This document shows, piece by piece, positions 8,953-17,311 of a DNA stretch of 55,700 nucleotides. Position numbers and translations under genes: made by a program. How positions within the stretch are numbered: position 1 is the stretch's first letter; each line of letters starts with the position of its first letter. This DNA is from an uncultured Sphingopyxis sp. (lineage in GTDB: Bacteria; Pseudomonadota; Alphaproteobacteria; Sphingomonadales; Sphingomonadaceae): positions 1-55,700 of the forward strand of contig CALMYE010000236.1 in NCBI GenBank assembly GCA_937873425.1. Reading direction: 5' to 3'. The notes beneath the pieces were generated by a model. The model saw only the letters and a list, made by a program, of their open reading frames with translations. It ran no database searches and was not told where the DNA came from.

Positions 8953-9972
8953 ATGGCGGAACTCGTCCGCGCGGCATCGCTGACCGGCTATCTTCCGGTG
9001 ATGCGCGCGCTTGGGTTCGATCCCCGGCCGCTGCTGCGCGAAACCGGCCTGTCGCCGGAATTGCTGGAGAATCCGCACCAGCTGATCTCCGCCCCTGCCG
9101 CCTTCCGGCTGCTCGAACGCAGCGCCGAGGTAACGGGCTGCATCACGCTCGGCCTGCGCATGGCCGAAGAGCGTTCGACGGCGAACCTGGGCGTGACGAG
9201 TCTGGTCATCGCGCACCAGCCGACGCTCGGCGACGTGCTGCAGGCGCTGCGCGAATATCGCAACCGGATCAATTCGACGCTCGTCCTGCATGTCGAGCAT
9301 ATCGACGGCGAGGTCGTGCTGCGCGAGGATTTCGCGCTGAACGCGCCGATGGCCGCGCGGCAGTCGACCGACCTCGCGCTCGGCGTGACCGCGCGGCTGT
9401 GCGCCAGCGTCCTCGGCGACGCGTGGGCACCGCTATCGATCTGCTTCTCGCACGAAGCGCCGCCCGCTTCGGACATGGCGATCTTTGGCCGCCTGTTCAA
9501 ATGCCGGCCGCAGTTCGATTGCGAGTTCAACGGGCTGGTGATGCGCGCGGACGATCTCGATCTGCCCAATCTGCGGGCCGATTCCGCGATGGCGCTGCAC
9601 GCTCGCGGCCTCATTGAAAGCGCGATGGCGCCCGCCATGCGCACGACCGCGCAGGACGTCGAGCAGGCGATCATGCTCTTTCTCCCGTCGGGCCGCGCGA
9701 CGATCCAGCATTGCGCGGCGTCGATGGGGCTGACCGTCCGCACGCTGCAACGGATGCTCGACGCCGATGGCACGAGTTTCAGCGATCTCCTGGCGCGCGC
9801 CCGGATGCAGCTGTCAGCGCAATATCTTGCCAATCCCCGGACGCGAGTCACCGATGTGGCGGAGATGCTCGGCTATGCCTCGATCGGCGCCTTCACCCGC
9901 TGGCACGTTCAGACCTTCGGCCTGTCACCCCGCCAATGGCGTGCGCGAAATGCCGGAAAGGGCATGGGTTGA
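8953..9972 (+). CDS. AraC family transcriptional regulator (arabinose-binding-type N domain)
   Basis: 339 aa. Residues about 15-200 resemble the ligand-binding N domain found in many AraC-type regulators of the OruR/ArgR-like group (PF12625 style: LLRETGLSPELLENPHQLIS, then RLLERSAEVTG). The C-terminal 100 residues form the double helix-turn-helix with the typical ending MLGYASIGAFTRWHVQTFGLSPRQWR. The ATG at 8953 is preceded by GAGAGCAGGG. It is transcribed away from the catabolic operon and is the natural candidate for binding the duplicated 28-bp motif. The inducer is probably the substrate or its CoA ester. It is the last host gene before the prophage. Confidence 0.92.
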   Translation: MAELVRAASLTGYLPVMRALGFDPRPLLRETGLSPELLENPHQLISAPAAFRLLERSAEVTGCITLGLRMAEERSTANLGVTSLVIAHQPTLGDVLQALREYRNRINSTLVLHVEHIDGEVVLREDFALNAPMAARQSTDLALGVTARLCASVLGDAWAPLSICFSHEAPPASDMAIFGRLFKCRPQFDCEFNGLVMRADDLDLPNLRADSAMALHARGLIESAMAPAMRTTAQDVEQAIMLFLPSGRATIQHCAASMGLTVRTLQRMLDADGTSFSDLLARARMQLSAQYLANPRTRVTDVAEMLGYASIGAFTRWHVQTFGLSPRQWRARNAGKGMG

Positions 9973-9999
9973 GCGGCTGCGCGAAACAAGATGGCGGAG

Positions 10000-10023
10000 G
10001 CCCGCAGTCGGGCGTCTTCCTTT
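10000..10023 (+). terminator. Possible terminator of the AraC regulator gene
   Basis: GCCCG, loop CAGT, CGGGC, then a T-containing tail GTCTTCCTTT. The stem is only 5 bp and the tail is imperfect, so this is a weak call. It lies 27 bp after the regulator stop and still on the host side of the attachment site. Confidence 0.35.
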
Positions 10024-10088
10024 GCGGTTTCGCCGGCATGAAGGTGAAAGGGCGCGAAGACGGGCCATCGGGGCGGTGGCTTGTGATG

Positions 10089-10109
10089 AATGGCTCCCCG
10101 GGCAGGATT
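10089..10109. other. Left attachment site (duplicated tRNA-Asn 3' end)
   Basis: The 21 bases equal 51411-51431, where they form the 3' end of the intact tRNA-Asn (including the encoded CCA, read on the minus strand) and two bases beyond. Here no tRNA body follows, so this is the displaced target fragment left by integration. AT-rich sequence lies just inside the element. Confidence 0.88.
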
Positions 10110-10215
10110 GGAACAACATATTTACCCTCCTGACTTTCATATATTTTCTACGGATAAGTGATTTCGGTGCCCCGGCCTGTGCCCCGGAAGGGTCGCTTCG
10201 GGCGGGGCATTTGGA

Positions 10216-10452
10216 TCATTCGCGAGCGCGGTCCTTTTCGGCCTTCCACTGCTCGATGTCGCGCTCGGCCCAGGCGCGCATCCTGCCGCCGAGCTTGATC
10301 GGCCGTGGGAAGGTGCCGTCCCTGATTCGGCGCCAGATCGTCGTGCGGCTGTAGCTCGTCTGGCGCATCACCTCGCCGATCGACAGGAAGCGGCCGGGGG
10401 GCGCCGGCGGTGTCGCGGCCGGGGCAGCAGGCGACGTGGCCGGGCCGGTCAT
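10216..10452 (-). CDS. AlpA-family excisionase/DNA-binding protein
   Basis: 78 aa. After a proline/alanine-rich leader of about 20 residues comes FLSIGEVMRQTSYSRTTIWRRIRDGTFPRPIKLGGRMRAWAERDIEQW, the winged helix-turn-helix of AlpA/MerR-like excisionases. AlpA proteins are the regular partners of P4-type integrases: they promote excision and can act on the integrase promoter. It is the last gene of the early leftward operon, about 110 bp inside the left attachment site. Its ATG overlaps the stop of the preceding gene (ATGA). Confidence 0.85.
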   Translation of the reverse strand: MTGPATSPAAPAATPPAPPGRFLSIGEVMRQTSYSRTTIWRRIRDGTFPRPIKLGGRMRAWAERDIEQWKAEKDRARE

Positions 10453-10718
10453 CGGCCGTAGCCCATGCTGGCGAGCATCCTCGCGACGAGGTTCCAGACG
10501 TGGAGATCCTGCTTGCGGTGCCCCCTCACCGCGCCTTGGCGGGTCACGTCCGCTTCGAGCATCGCGCGGTCGAGGGCGGGGGTCGATCTGCCGCGATAGG
10601 CTTCGCCGTCATAGTCGGCGACCGTCGCCGTCCCGCCGACATTGTGGATCATCACCCGGGCGAGCTCGACGCGCGAGCGGTCCCGGGCGGACCAGAGCTC
10701 TACGCGGACCAGGATCAT
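10449..10718 (-). CDS. Hypothetical phage protein
   Basis: 89 aa, no recognised domain. It begins MILVRVELWSARDRSRVELARVMIHNVGG, which looks like an edge strand plus helix, and the tail is basic. The ATG at 10718 overlaps the stop of the J-domain gene, and its own stop overlaps the AlpA start, so it is translationally coupled on both sides. An early-operon role next to excisionase is all that context supports. Confidence 0.65.
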   Translation of the reverse strand: MILVRVELWSARDRSRVELARVMIHNVGGTATVADYDGEAYRGRSTPALDRAMLEADVTRQGAVRGHRKQDLHVWNLVARMLASMGYGR

Positions 10719-11290
10719 TGGACGGCCGCCAGCGCTTCGTCGCGCGCGCGGTTGAGAGCGGCCATCCGGTCCTTGCTGCCGCCCGGCTTGTCGGGATGGG
10801 CGGTCTGCGCTTTGTCGCGATAGGCGGCCCTGATCTCGGCGGCGGTGACGGTTCCGGTCAGCCCAAGCACGTCCCGCCAAGGTTTTGCACCCTCCGGCGC
10901 GGGCAGCGCGACGAACCCCTTGAAGGTCTGGCGCACGATGTGCAGCCCGCCGTGGCGCATCTCGGTTCGTCGCGCCTCGAGGATGTGATGGATTGCCTGC
11001 AGATTGTCCTCGACCTTGGGATAGCGGTCGACTGCGATGCAGCGTTGCTGACCCTCCCATTCGAACCAGACCGCGACGCCGGTATCGGTCGGCGGCTCGA
11101 AAGCGATACCGGCGACGTTGCTGGTCACCGCGATCTCGGTCACCGATTTTCCTGTGTCGCTCGCGAAGGCGGCGAGGGACTTCTTCACGTTTCCGATCGC
11201 GGCAGAGAGCGACGTCCGGAACTGGCTGGTGACCTTCCGTTCGGTTCGCGGCAGGCCGTCGGGCCAGGTGAGCGGATAAGGCGGGATCAT
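10715..11290 (-). CDS. J-domain-containing phage protein
   Basis: 191 aa. The C-terminal 60 residues carry a J-domain helix II/III with the HPD motif at about residue 165 (AYRDKAQTAHPDKPGG), preceded by WRDVLGLTG, the usual helix I entry. J-domains stimulate the ATPase of host DnaK (Hsp70). The N-terminal 125 residues, with VWFEWEGQQRCIAVDRYPKVEDNLQAIHHIL, are unassigned and may choose the client. A phage-encoded co-chaperone could redirect DnaK to replication or repressor complexes; that is inference. Confidence 0.8.
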   Translation of the reverse strand: MIPPYPLTWPDGLPRTERKVTSQFRTSLSAAIGNVKKSLAAFASDTGKSVTEIAVTSNVAGIAFEPPTDTGVAVWFEWEGQQRCIAVDRYPKVEDNLQAIHHILEARRTEMRHGGLHIVRQTFKGFVALPAPEGAKPWRDVLGLTGTVTAAEIRAAYRDKAQTAHPDKPGGSKDRMAALNRARDEALAAVQ

Positions 11291-12030
11291 GGTCGAACCT
11301 CGTCTGTCAGGGGGAAATGGTCGCAGCCGCGGTCGCGGCGGGTGCCGCAGCGGGGGCAGGGCGCGCGATCGGCGATCCCGCCGGCGGGGACGCGCTGGCG
11401 GAGCTTGCGCGGGAAAGGCCCGCAATCGAAAGGCGCGTCGGGGTCGACGCCGCCGGCGATCATCAGGTCGCGCGAAGTGGCCGGGCGCGGCAGCTGCCGG
11501 GGGGGGGCGGCCGGGTCGTAGCCGGGGAGCGGGGTCGTAACGTGCGTGAAGGCGATGCGCAGCACTTCCGGGTTGGCGGCGTAGACCAGGTGCGCGCCGA
11601 GGCGCGCGCCGTTGAAGGCCGCGTCCTCGTCCCAGCGGCGCACGAACGCGGCGCGGTTCCGCCAGCCCGCGGCGCGCAGCACCGCGTCGCAGGCCGCGAC
11701 GTCGCGCAGCGGGCGGCGGTCGATCGCATCGATGCGCAGGTGCTGGCGATGCCATGCCTTGGGCAGCTCGCGCGCGTTGCGGCGGCGACCGAGGCTGTAG
11801 ACGTCGCCGAGCCGGTCCGCGGCGAAGAAGGGGCGGACGCCGCGCGCGAGCGCGGCCGTCGGTTTCAGATGGTCGACGAGCTTCCCGAGATGAAAGGGCT
11901 CGCGCACCCACAGCAGGTCGCCGGGCGCGAGCGCGGCGAGGCGCCCGACCGGGCGGATCAGCACGGACATGGCGCCGGCGACGAGGGCGCCTATCTCGGG
12001 TTCGCGGATCGAAACCGGCTGCGCCTTCAC
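11287..12030 (-). CDS. ASCH/PUA-like phage protein with C-terminal zinc-finger-like motif
   Basis: 247 aa if it starts at the GTG at 12030, which has GGAGG about 9 bases upstream; an ATG 30 bp earlier is possible. The N-terminal segment VRPF/IRPVGRLAALAPGDLLWVREPFHL is typical of ASCH/PUA-like proteins of phage early regions, which bind modified nucleotides or RNA. The end reads CPRCGTRRDRGCDH, a possible zinc ribbon. A run of nine G (coding strand; 11499-11507) lies within the gene and encodes a Pro-Pro step without breaking the frame. The exact function is unknown. Confidence 0.65.
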   Translation of the reverse strand: MKAQPVSIREPEIGALVAGAMSVLIRPVGRLAALAPGDLLWVREPFHLGKLVDHLKPTAALARGVRPFFAADRLGDVYSLGRRRNARELPKAWHRQHLRIDAIDRRPLRDVAACDAVLRAAGWRNRAAFVRRWDEDAAFNGARLGAHLVYAANPEVLRIAFTHVTTPLPGYDPAAPPRQLPRPATSRDLMIAGGVDPDAPFDCGPFPRKLRQRVPAGGIADRAPCPRCGTRRDRGCDHFPLTDEVRP

Positions 12031-12034
12031 CGCG

Positions 12035-12970
12035 TCATCCCTCCGCCCGGGCCAGGGCATCGCGCGAGCCGAGGCGGGCGCGGTCGAAGGCCGCCTGCTC
12101 GCCGTCGTCCTCGTCCTCTCCCTCCAGCGCCGCCTGCAGCTCCGACCAGGCGGCGGCGATCGCCCGCTCGCTGGCTTCGGCGAATTTGAGGTTGGGGGTC
12201 TGGGCCAGCTCGAGCATGATCGCGCCGCGCCATTCCTCCTGCGGGGTCGCGCCGAGCATCTCGGCGAGCATCTCCGCCTGCTCGCCTTCCATCCAGACCA
12301 GCGGGTCGCGCTTTTCGGTCAGCTGCGCGACCAGCGCGGCGACGCCCGGGAAGATCGTCCCGGCGTAGCGCAGCACCTGGCCGCCGAAACCGCCGGCGAA
12401 GACGAAGAGCGTCGCGCGCGTCCGGGCGGCGCCGTAGCGCTTCCACGCGGACTGGATGCCGCCGATATTGCTGACCATGCCCGGCTTCCACGCGGTGAAA
12501 TTGGTGTGCGGGGCGACCGACAGTCCCGCGGCGTGCAACGCGCCGGCGAGCGCCGAGGCCTCGCTGTCGCCGCTCGCCACGGCGGCCTTGAACACCTCGA
12601 GCCGGGAGAGCGGTCGCCGGCGCTGGTTCAGGAGAACGAAGTTCGCCGCCTCGTCGGCCCGATCGGGAAGCTCGAGGACGACGCAGGGCAGGTGCGCGAT
12701 GTCGCGGCGCAGCCGCGCGGCCGCGAGGCGGTGCTGGCCGTCGATGACGAAGCGCCCCCCCCCACGGCGGAAGGCGACGACGAGGGGCTGGCACAGGTCC
12801 CAGTTCCAATGCACCGCGATCTGCCGGATCAGCGTCTGCGACGCCTTGGTCTGGATCGACCGCTGATAGGCGGGGTCGATCTGCAGCTGCCCCGGCGTCA
12901 GCCACTGCAGGACGGGCGGCGTGCCGAGAACGAGGTTGAACTTCAGGCGGTCAGTTCCGGATCTGATCAT
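12035..12970 (-). CDS. ParB/Srx-fold (DUF6551-like) protein
   Basis: 311 aa. VIDGQHRLAAARL is the ParB/sulfiredoxin-fold nucleotide-binding box, and VLELPDRADEAANFVLLNQRRRPLSRLEVFKAAVASG matches the DUF6551-type phage proteins, which lack the long helical DNA-binding part of true ParB. A run of nine G at 12755-12763 encodes three glycines just before the box. It may act as a CTP/ATP-binding switch in replication control. It ends 4 bp before the GTG of the ASCH-like gene. Confidence 0.72.
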   Translation of the reverse strand: MIRSGTDRLKFNLVLGTPPVLQWLTPGQLQIDPAYQRSIQTKASQTLIRQIAVHWNWDLCQPLVVAFRRGGGRFVIDGQHRLAAARLRRDIAHLPCVVLELPDRADEAANFVLLNQRRRPLSRLEVFKAAVASGDSEASALAGALHAAGLSVAPHTNFTAWKPGMVSNIGGIQSAWKRYGAARTRATLFVFAGGFGGQVLRYAGTIFPGVAALVAQLTEKRDPLVWMEGEQAEMLAEMLGATPQEEWRGAIMLELAQTPNLKFAEASERAIAAAWSELQAALEGEDEDDGEQAAFDRARLGSRDALARAEG

Positions 12971-13281
12971 CGTCGACTCCTTTCCACGCGCATGACGCTC
13001 GCCAGTGCGTCGAACATTTCGGCGACCGGGCCCGGGCCGCGCGCGCTGCCGTCGGGCTCGCGAAATCCGGCGAGGCAGCGGAAATCGCCGGGCGCGATCG
13101 AGCCGTGCGCGATCAGGACGGTTTCCCCATCGTGTTCCGCCGGTGTGAAGTCGCCGGGGCGCACATCGAAGACCAGGCTGGTCGAGGCCACGGGAAAGCC
13201 GGGGACGGTCCCGACGAAACGGCCGCCCTGATAGATTTTCAGCGGCCCGCCGATCGGCGCAGAGGGGCCGGTGCCAGTCAC
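12967..13281 (-). CDS. Hypothetical phage protein
   Basis: 104 aa; IYQGGRFVGTVPGFPVASTSLVFDVRPGDFTP suggests a small beta-rich protein. No domain recognised. It overlaps both neighbours by 4 bp (ATGA type) in the early operon, which supports it as a real gene. Confidence 0.6.
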   Translation of the reverse strand: MTGTGPSAPIGGPLKIYQGGRFVGTVPGFPVASTSLVFDVRPGDFTPAEHDGETVLIAHGSIAPGDFRCLAGFREPDGSARGPGPVAEMFDALASVMRVERSRR

Positions 13282-13544
13282 CGCGGCGCTTCCCCGTGGG
13301 TGCCGGGCTGCCGAAGGGCGGAGTCGATCGCGCCGATCGCGAGGCCGAGCAGCGCGGCCCCGATCAGGATCGCGGCGGCGCGGAGCGCGCCGATCGGGCC
13401 GTCGAGCCAGCCGGGCTCGGGATCGGGGCTGACGATCGCCGGGCGGCGGGCGGCGCGCAAGCGCCAGCGGTGCTCGGCCGCGTCGCGGCGCGTGGCCATG
13501 CGTTGCCGGCGCTCGGCGAGGCGGGTTTGGGAATCGCGCATCAT
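13278..13544 (-). CDS. Small membrane protein
   Basis: 88 aa with a basic N-terminal half rich in Arg (two consecutive ATG codons at 13544/13541) and one transmembrane helix, AAAILIGAALLGLAIGAI, near residue 65. The start overlaps the stop of the preceding small gene. Function unknown. Confidence 0.6.
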   Translation of the reverse strand: MMRDSQTRLAERRQRMATRRDAAEHRWRLRAARRPAIVSPDPEPGWLDGPIGALRAAAILIGAALLGLAIGAIDSALRQPGTHGEAPR

Positions 13545-13648
13545 GACGGCAGCGCCGGGGCGAAGACGGCCTGCCAGGCGCCGAGCAGGATCATCGCTGC
13601 AGTGGAGCCGCAGAGGAGGCGGAGCGCGGCGGGCCAGAGGGTGTTCAT
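13541..13648 (-). CDS. Very small membrane protein (35 aa)
   Basis: MNTLWPAALRLLCGSTAAMI continues to a second hydrophobic part, LLGAWQAVFAPAL; it is essentially one membrane helix. Support comes from tight packing: the start overlaps the stop of the gene upstream and its own stop overlaps the next start. It was found from gene packing, not from similarity. Confidence 0.5.
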   Translation of the reverse strand: MNTLWPAALRLLCGSTAAMILLGAWQAVFAPALPS

Positions 13649-13842
13649 GCTTCGCCGCCGACATCCATGAACCAGATGACGTCGTGCATTTCGCCTGCGC
13701 CGTCGGGATACCACCATTTCCCGCCATCGGTCATGCAGGCCACGTCCCAGTCCCATGCAGGCTTGTCCCTGCGCCAGACGACGTAGCGGCCGACCGGCGG
13801 CGGGTCGGCCGGGATGAAATGCTCCTTGCAAAGCCCGCTCAC
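13645..13842 (-). CDS. Hypothetical phage protein (65 aa)
   Basis: The GTG at 13842 overlaps the TGA of the ParB-like gene. The sequence YVVWRRDKPAWDWDVACMTDGGKWWYPDG is Trp/Asp-rich and resembles small phage proteins of the DUF551 kind, but too weakly to name. It is packed between overlapping genes. Confidence 0.6.
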   Translation of the reverse strand: MSGLCKEHFIPADPPPVGRYVVWRRDKPAWDWDVACMTDGGKWWYPDGAGEMHDVIWFMDVGGEA

Positions 13843-15932
13843 TGGATCGCCTCGCGGATGCGGGCGGGATTGGCGCGGCCCTTCAGGGCCGTCTTCACCC
13901 TGGCGCGCTGGGCGGCGACCGGATCGGCCGCGGGCGCTGCCTCCGGCGCCGGCGCATTTTCGGGCTCCGGATCGTCGCCGAAGGCGAGGAGGCGGGGGAG
14001 CCAGAGGGCGGCTGCGGCGCGGGTTGCGGGGTCGAGGTGATTGTCCGGGTCGAGCGCGGCGGCCGCGGCGGCGGTGAGATCCCCGTCCTTCATGCGGGTG
14101 AAGCCCGCGTGGGTCGCGGCGTCGACGAAAGGCTGCGCGGCCTGAAGCCGGAACATCCTGCCGAACAGGCCTAGCCAGCGGCGCGTCGGGGTCCACCAGC
14201 GGCGCAGGCGCGCGGCGTCCGCGCCGCAGGCGCGCGCGAGCACGTCGTGCGCGCCGATGCGCCAGCCCGGGGTGTCGGCCGAGCGGAGCAGCGCGAGCCC
14301 GGCGACGACCGCCGCGGTGTGCGCCTTCCAGTGATCGGTGGTGCCGAGATAGAGGCGCAGGCTTTCCGCCGGATCGGGCTCGGTCATGAAATCGGCGCCC
14401 TTGAGCAGGTCGACCGCCGCCTGCCATTCGCGTTCGGCGGGCAGTTCGGCCGCGAAATCCTCGAACAGACCCATCGGCACGCGGTCGCCGCCGCTGTCGT
14501 TCCACTCGTCGACGATCGCGCGGCAGCCGGTCTGCGACGTCGGATGATGGTCGACGAGGCGGCGCGCCTGGGCCCAGACGAGATAGTCCTGGGCGACGTT
14601 GGTTCGCCCCTCGGTCACCGCGGCGGCGAGCAGCTGGGTGCGGAGCAGCGCGCGGCGCAGCGAGCGCATCAGCTGCAGGCCGTCGGCGGACAGGCCGTAT
14701 TCGTCCTTCGCGATCGCGCGGCCGCTTTGCGCATAGGCGCTGTCGGGCATGGCGAGTGCCTCGCCCGCGCGTACGGTCGGGGCGTCGTCGTCGGTCGGCG
14801 CCGCCGGCGTTCCCGAGGTTTTGCCCTTGTCGGCCGCGCCCTTGGCGCTGCGGCTCGCCCACCAGAAGCGGGTCAGGGGCCGGCCCTCGTCGTCGACGTC
14901 GATCGTCGCGACGATGGCGTCGTCGGGATAGCGCGCGGCGGGCAAGGGGCCCTCGCCCCCGATCTCCAGCGCCTCGTCCGTGCGCCCGGCGAAGATCGGC
15001 GGCGCGGCGGCGAAGCGAAGGCCCGGGCGCTTCCAGTCCGCCCGCACGCGATCGCGCTCGACCGCGAGCCGTTCCTCAGCGAGGGTGCGCAGCAGCGTCT
15101 CGTCGGCGACGCGGACGCGCGCGTCGCGGCCGTCGGCGAAGAGGTCGGGCTCGAGCATGCCGCCGCGCCCGATATAGATCGCCTCGCCGACGAACAGCAG
15201 CAGCCGGCGCGCCTCGTGATCGCCGACCTTCAGCGCGCGGCGGATGCGGTCGGGGGTGTGAAGATAGAGCGGCTGCTGCGCCAGGCTTTCGAAGACGAGC
15301 TGCTGCAGCGCCTGGTCCTCGGTCGCGGCATAGGCCATCGCGACGTCGGAGCCGAACTCGCCTTCGCGGAAGGCGGCGAGGATCGGGGGCGCGAGGCGGC
15401 CGAGGCGGAGCTGGCGCGCGACCCACGCCGGCGTCTGGCCCAGATTGGCGGCGATCTCCTCGACGCTGTCGCCGCGCTCGACGGCGGAGGCGATCGCGGC
15501 GTGGACCTCATATTCGCGCAGCTGCCGGCGCAGGATATTCTCGCCGAGCGACATTTCGACGATCTCGGCGTCGGTACCGGCGAAGATCGTCCCGGGGATC
15601 GGCCAGTCGGCGGGAAGGCGCCCGGCGGCGATCAGATTGCCGATCGCGCGCAAGCGCCGCCCGCCGCCGAGCACGCCCCAGGGCGTCGGCGCGGCGTTCC
15701 CGTCGCGATCGGGGGCCGCGGCGTGGACCGCGAGCGGCTGAAGCAGACCGCGGCGCGCGATCGACGCCTCGAGCGCGCCGGTCGCCTCGGCGTCCTCTTC
15801 GTTCGTACGGACGTTGAGCGCCGATTTGTGCAGTTCGGCGAAGACGAAGGTGCGTGGCGGCGAAGCGGCGGCGAGCGCGGCGCACTCGTCGGCGTCGGCG
15901 ATGCAGGCGGCGTCGGTCACGGACTCGGTCAC
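13839..15932 (-). CDS. ParB/RepB/Spo0J family protein, large
   Basis: 697 aa from the GTG at 15932 (AAAGGA 8 bases ahead). The N-terminal ParB nucleotide-binding domain (about residues 25-140) has LGGGRRLRAIGNLI and EMSLGENILRRQL; the KorB-like helix-turn-helix follows (EEIAANLGQTPAWVARQLRLGRL, about 160-190). The remaining 500 residues are helical and of unknown role, much longer than in chromosomal ParB. No ParA ATPase gene is in the window. Plasmid and phage-plasmid genes of this type act in partition or transcription control. Here it could organise replicating phage DNA. Confidence 0.85.
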   Translation of the reverse strand: MTESVTDAACIADADECAALAAASPPRTFVFAELHKSALNVRTNEEDAEATGALEASIARRGLLQPLAVHAAAPDRDGNAAPTPWGVLGGGRRLRAIGNLIAAGRLPADWPIPGTIFAGTDAEIVEMSLGENILRRQLREYEVHAAIASAVERGDSVEEIAANLGQTPAWVARQLRLGRLAPPILAAFREGEFGSDVAMAYAATEDQALQQLVFESLAQQPLYLHTPDRIRRALKVGDHEARRLLLFVGEAIYIGRGGMLEPDLFADGRDARVRVADETLLRTLAEERLAVERDRVRADWKRPGLRFAAAPPIFAGRTDEALEIGGEGPLPAARYPDDAIVATIDVDDEGRPLTRFWWASRSAKGAADKGKTSGTPAAPTDDDAPTVRAGEALAMPDSAYAQSGRAIAKDEYGLSADGLQLMRSLRRALLRTQLLAAAVTEGRTNVAQDYLVWAQARRLVDHHPTSQTGCRAIVDEWNDSGGDRVPMGLFEDFAAELPAEREWQAAVDLLKGADFMTEPDPAESLRLYLGTTDHWKAHTAAVVAGLALLRSADTPGWRIGAHDVLARACGADAARLRRWWTPTRRWLGLFGRMFRLQAAQPFVDAATHAGFTRMKDGDLTAAAAAALDPDNHLDPATRAAAALWLPRLLAFGDDPEPENAPAPEAAPAADPVAAQRARVKTALKGRANPARIREAIQ

Positions 15933-16342
15933 GGCAATGTCCTTTCGAGGCAGTCGGCGCGCGCCTGATTGCGCGCGAGCGTGGCGAGGCGACCGCGGAT
16001 CGAGTTGGGCTTGCGGTCGAGGTTTCGGGCGATCTCGGAGTAGTTGAGGCCGGCAGCCTCCAGCGCGAGCAGGCGCCGGTCGTCTTCGGCAGTGAAGGTT
16101 CGCATGACGTGGCCGCCGCGCTTGACGGCGATGCCGGGGGCCGGCGCCGTCTGCGGCCGACGCAGGTGCGGCGGCAGGTCGGCGCCGTTGACCAGGCAGA
16201 GCCACGCGATCGAACCCCGCGTGATGGCTATCCCGCGGGCCTGAAAGTGACGCGCGATGCGCTCGCAACTGTAGCCGCGTTCGCGCAGCGCGCACGCCTC
16301 GTCGACCTGTGCGTCGTCCAGGATGCGCTTGCCGCCCATCAT
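15929..16342 (-). CDS. Double helix-turn-helix DNA-binding protein
   Basis: 137 aa with two candidate HTH units: ACALRERGYSCERIARHFQARGIAITRGSIAWLC (residues about 14-48) and FTAEDDRRLLALEAAGLNYSEIARNLDRKPNSIRGRLATLAR (about 80-122). The second resembles SANT/GcrA-type modules. It begins ATGATG at 16342, overlapping the upstream stop. A regulatory role in the early operon is likely; the targets are unknown. Confidence 0.7.
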   Translation of the reverse strand: MMGGKRILDDAQVDEACALRERGYSCERIARHFQARGIAITRGSIAWLCLVNGADLPPHLRRPQTAPAPGIAVKRGGHVMRTFTAEDDRRLLALEAAGLNYSEIARNLDRKPNSIRGRLATLARNQARADCLERTLP

Positions 16343-16779
16343 GATCGCTCCAGACCGGCGGCGACCGGCACGGGCAGCGCCTTCAGATCGTCGAGGAAGG
16401 CGGCATCGGCGGGCTCGACTGCGTCGGCGCGCGGGGTGAGCTTGCGGAAAGGAGTCGAAAGGTAGCCGCGGGGACCGAAGCGCGCGAAGTAGAGGAACTG
16501 GGCGTAGCGCCCGGTGCGCGGATCGAGGGCGATGCGGACCTCGGCGACACAGAGGACCTCGCCGACGCGTGGCCCGGGCTGGGGGAAGCCCAATATGTCG
16601 AACCAGACGCCCGCCCCGACATGCTCGGCCAGGTCGCCGGGCGCCCAAGTCTCGCGGTCGCCCTCGCCGTCGCCGATCCGGCGATCCTCCGGCGCGGCCG
16701 AGTTGCCCTGCCGACGGGCGAAGATGGCGAAGATGCGCTGAAGGCGGCCCTTGCGCCGCGGCTGCGAGCGGGCTGCCAT
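16339..16779 (-). CDS. Hypothetical phage protein
   Basis: 146 aa with a strongly basic first 25 residues, an acidic linker (GDGEGDRETW) and a C-terminal segment that looks beta-rich (FDILGFPQPGPRVGEVLCVAEVRIALD). No domain recognised. One-base junction with gapR upstream and overlap with the HTH gene downstream. Confidence 0.6.
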   Translation of the reverse strand: MAARSQPRRKGRLQRIFAIFARRQGNSAAPEDRRIGDGEGDRETWAPGDLAEHVGAGVWFDILGFPQPGPRVGEVLCVAEVRIALDPRTGRYAQFLYFARFGPRGYLSTPFRKLTPRADAVEPADAAFLDDLKALPVPVAAGLERS

Positions 16780-17015
16780 CAGACGATCCCCAGCGCAGCT
16801 TTGTAGACGTCGAGGATCGCCTCCATTTCCTGGCGATCGTGGACCGGCATCCGGCGCAACCGGACAATCTGGCGCATGATCCGCGCGTCGTAGCCCTTGG
16901 CCTTGGCCTCGGCATAGGTGTCGCGGATATCGTCGCCGATGCCCTTCTTCTCTTCCTCGAGGCGCTCGATGCGCTCGATCAGGAGGCGCAGCTGGTCGTC
17001 GCCGGCGTCAGCCAT
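16779..17015 (-). CDS. gapR: GapR-like nucleoid-associated protein (DUF2312)
   Basis: 78 aa, nearly the whole length of the family. The coiled helix [48 protein letters not shown] is diagnostic. Chromosomal GapR of alphaproteobacteria clamps overtwisted DNA ahead of moving polymerases and helps topoisomerases. A phage copy could serve phage replication or replace the host protein on phage DNA. The start shares one base with the stop of the upstream gene. Confident in family, not in phage role. Confidence 0.92.
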   Translation of the reverse strand: MADAGDDQLRLLIERIERLEEEKKGIGDDIRDTYAEAKAKGYDARIMRQIVRLRRMPVHDRQEMEAILDVYKAALGIV

Positions 17016-17311
17016 CAGTCGTCCTCCCGACCAAGATAATCGTGGTAGCTAAGCCCTCGCCGTTCGAACTCGCGCTCGATGAAGCGCATCCATGCGGCAG
17101 CATCCTCGATCGTCGGGCTGTTGATTTCCTCGCAACGATCGACGGCCGAATCGTGTCGGCGGCAATGGCGGTTCCACTCGGCGCCCAGTTTGTCGGGCGG
17201 CATGTCGAGATAGCTTTGCTTGATGGCGGCAATCCGCTCTTCTTCCCGACGCTCGTAATCCTGATCGTCGAAATCGAAGAAACTGTCGGGGTAGCGGTCG
17301 GGCGCGCTCAT
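17015..17311 (-). CDS. Hypothetical acidic phage protein
   Basis: 98 aa, rich in Asp, Glu and Tyr ([28 protein letters not shown]). The C-terminal half contains [17 protein letters not shown], a likely helix. No domain recognised. Coupled by overlap to gapR downstream and to the small gene upstream. Confidence 0.6.
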   Translation of the reverse strand: MSAPDRYPDSFFDFDDQDYERREEERIAAIKQSYLDMPPDKLGAEWNRHCRRHDSAVDRCEEINSPTIEDAAAWMRFIEREFERRGLSYHDYLGREDD

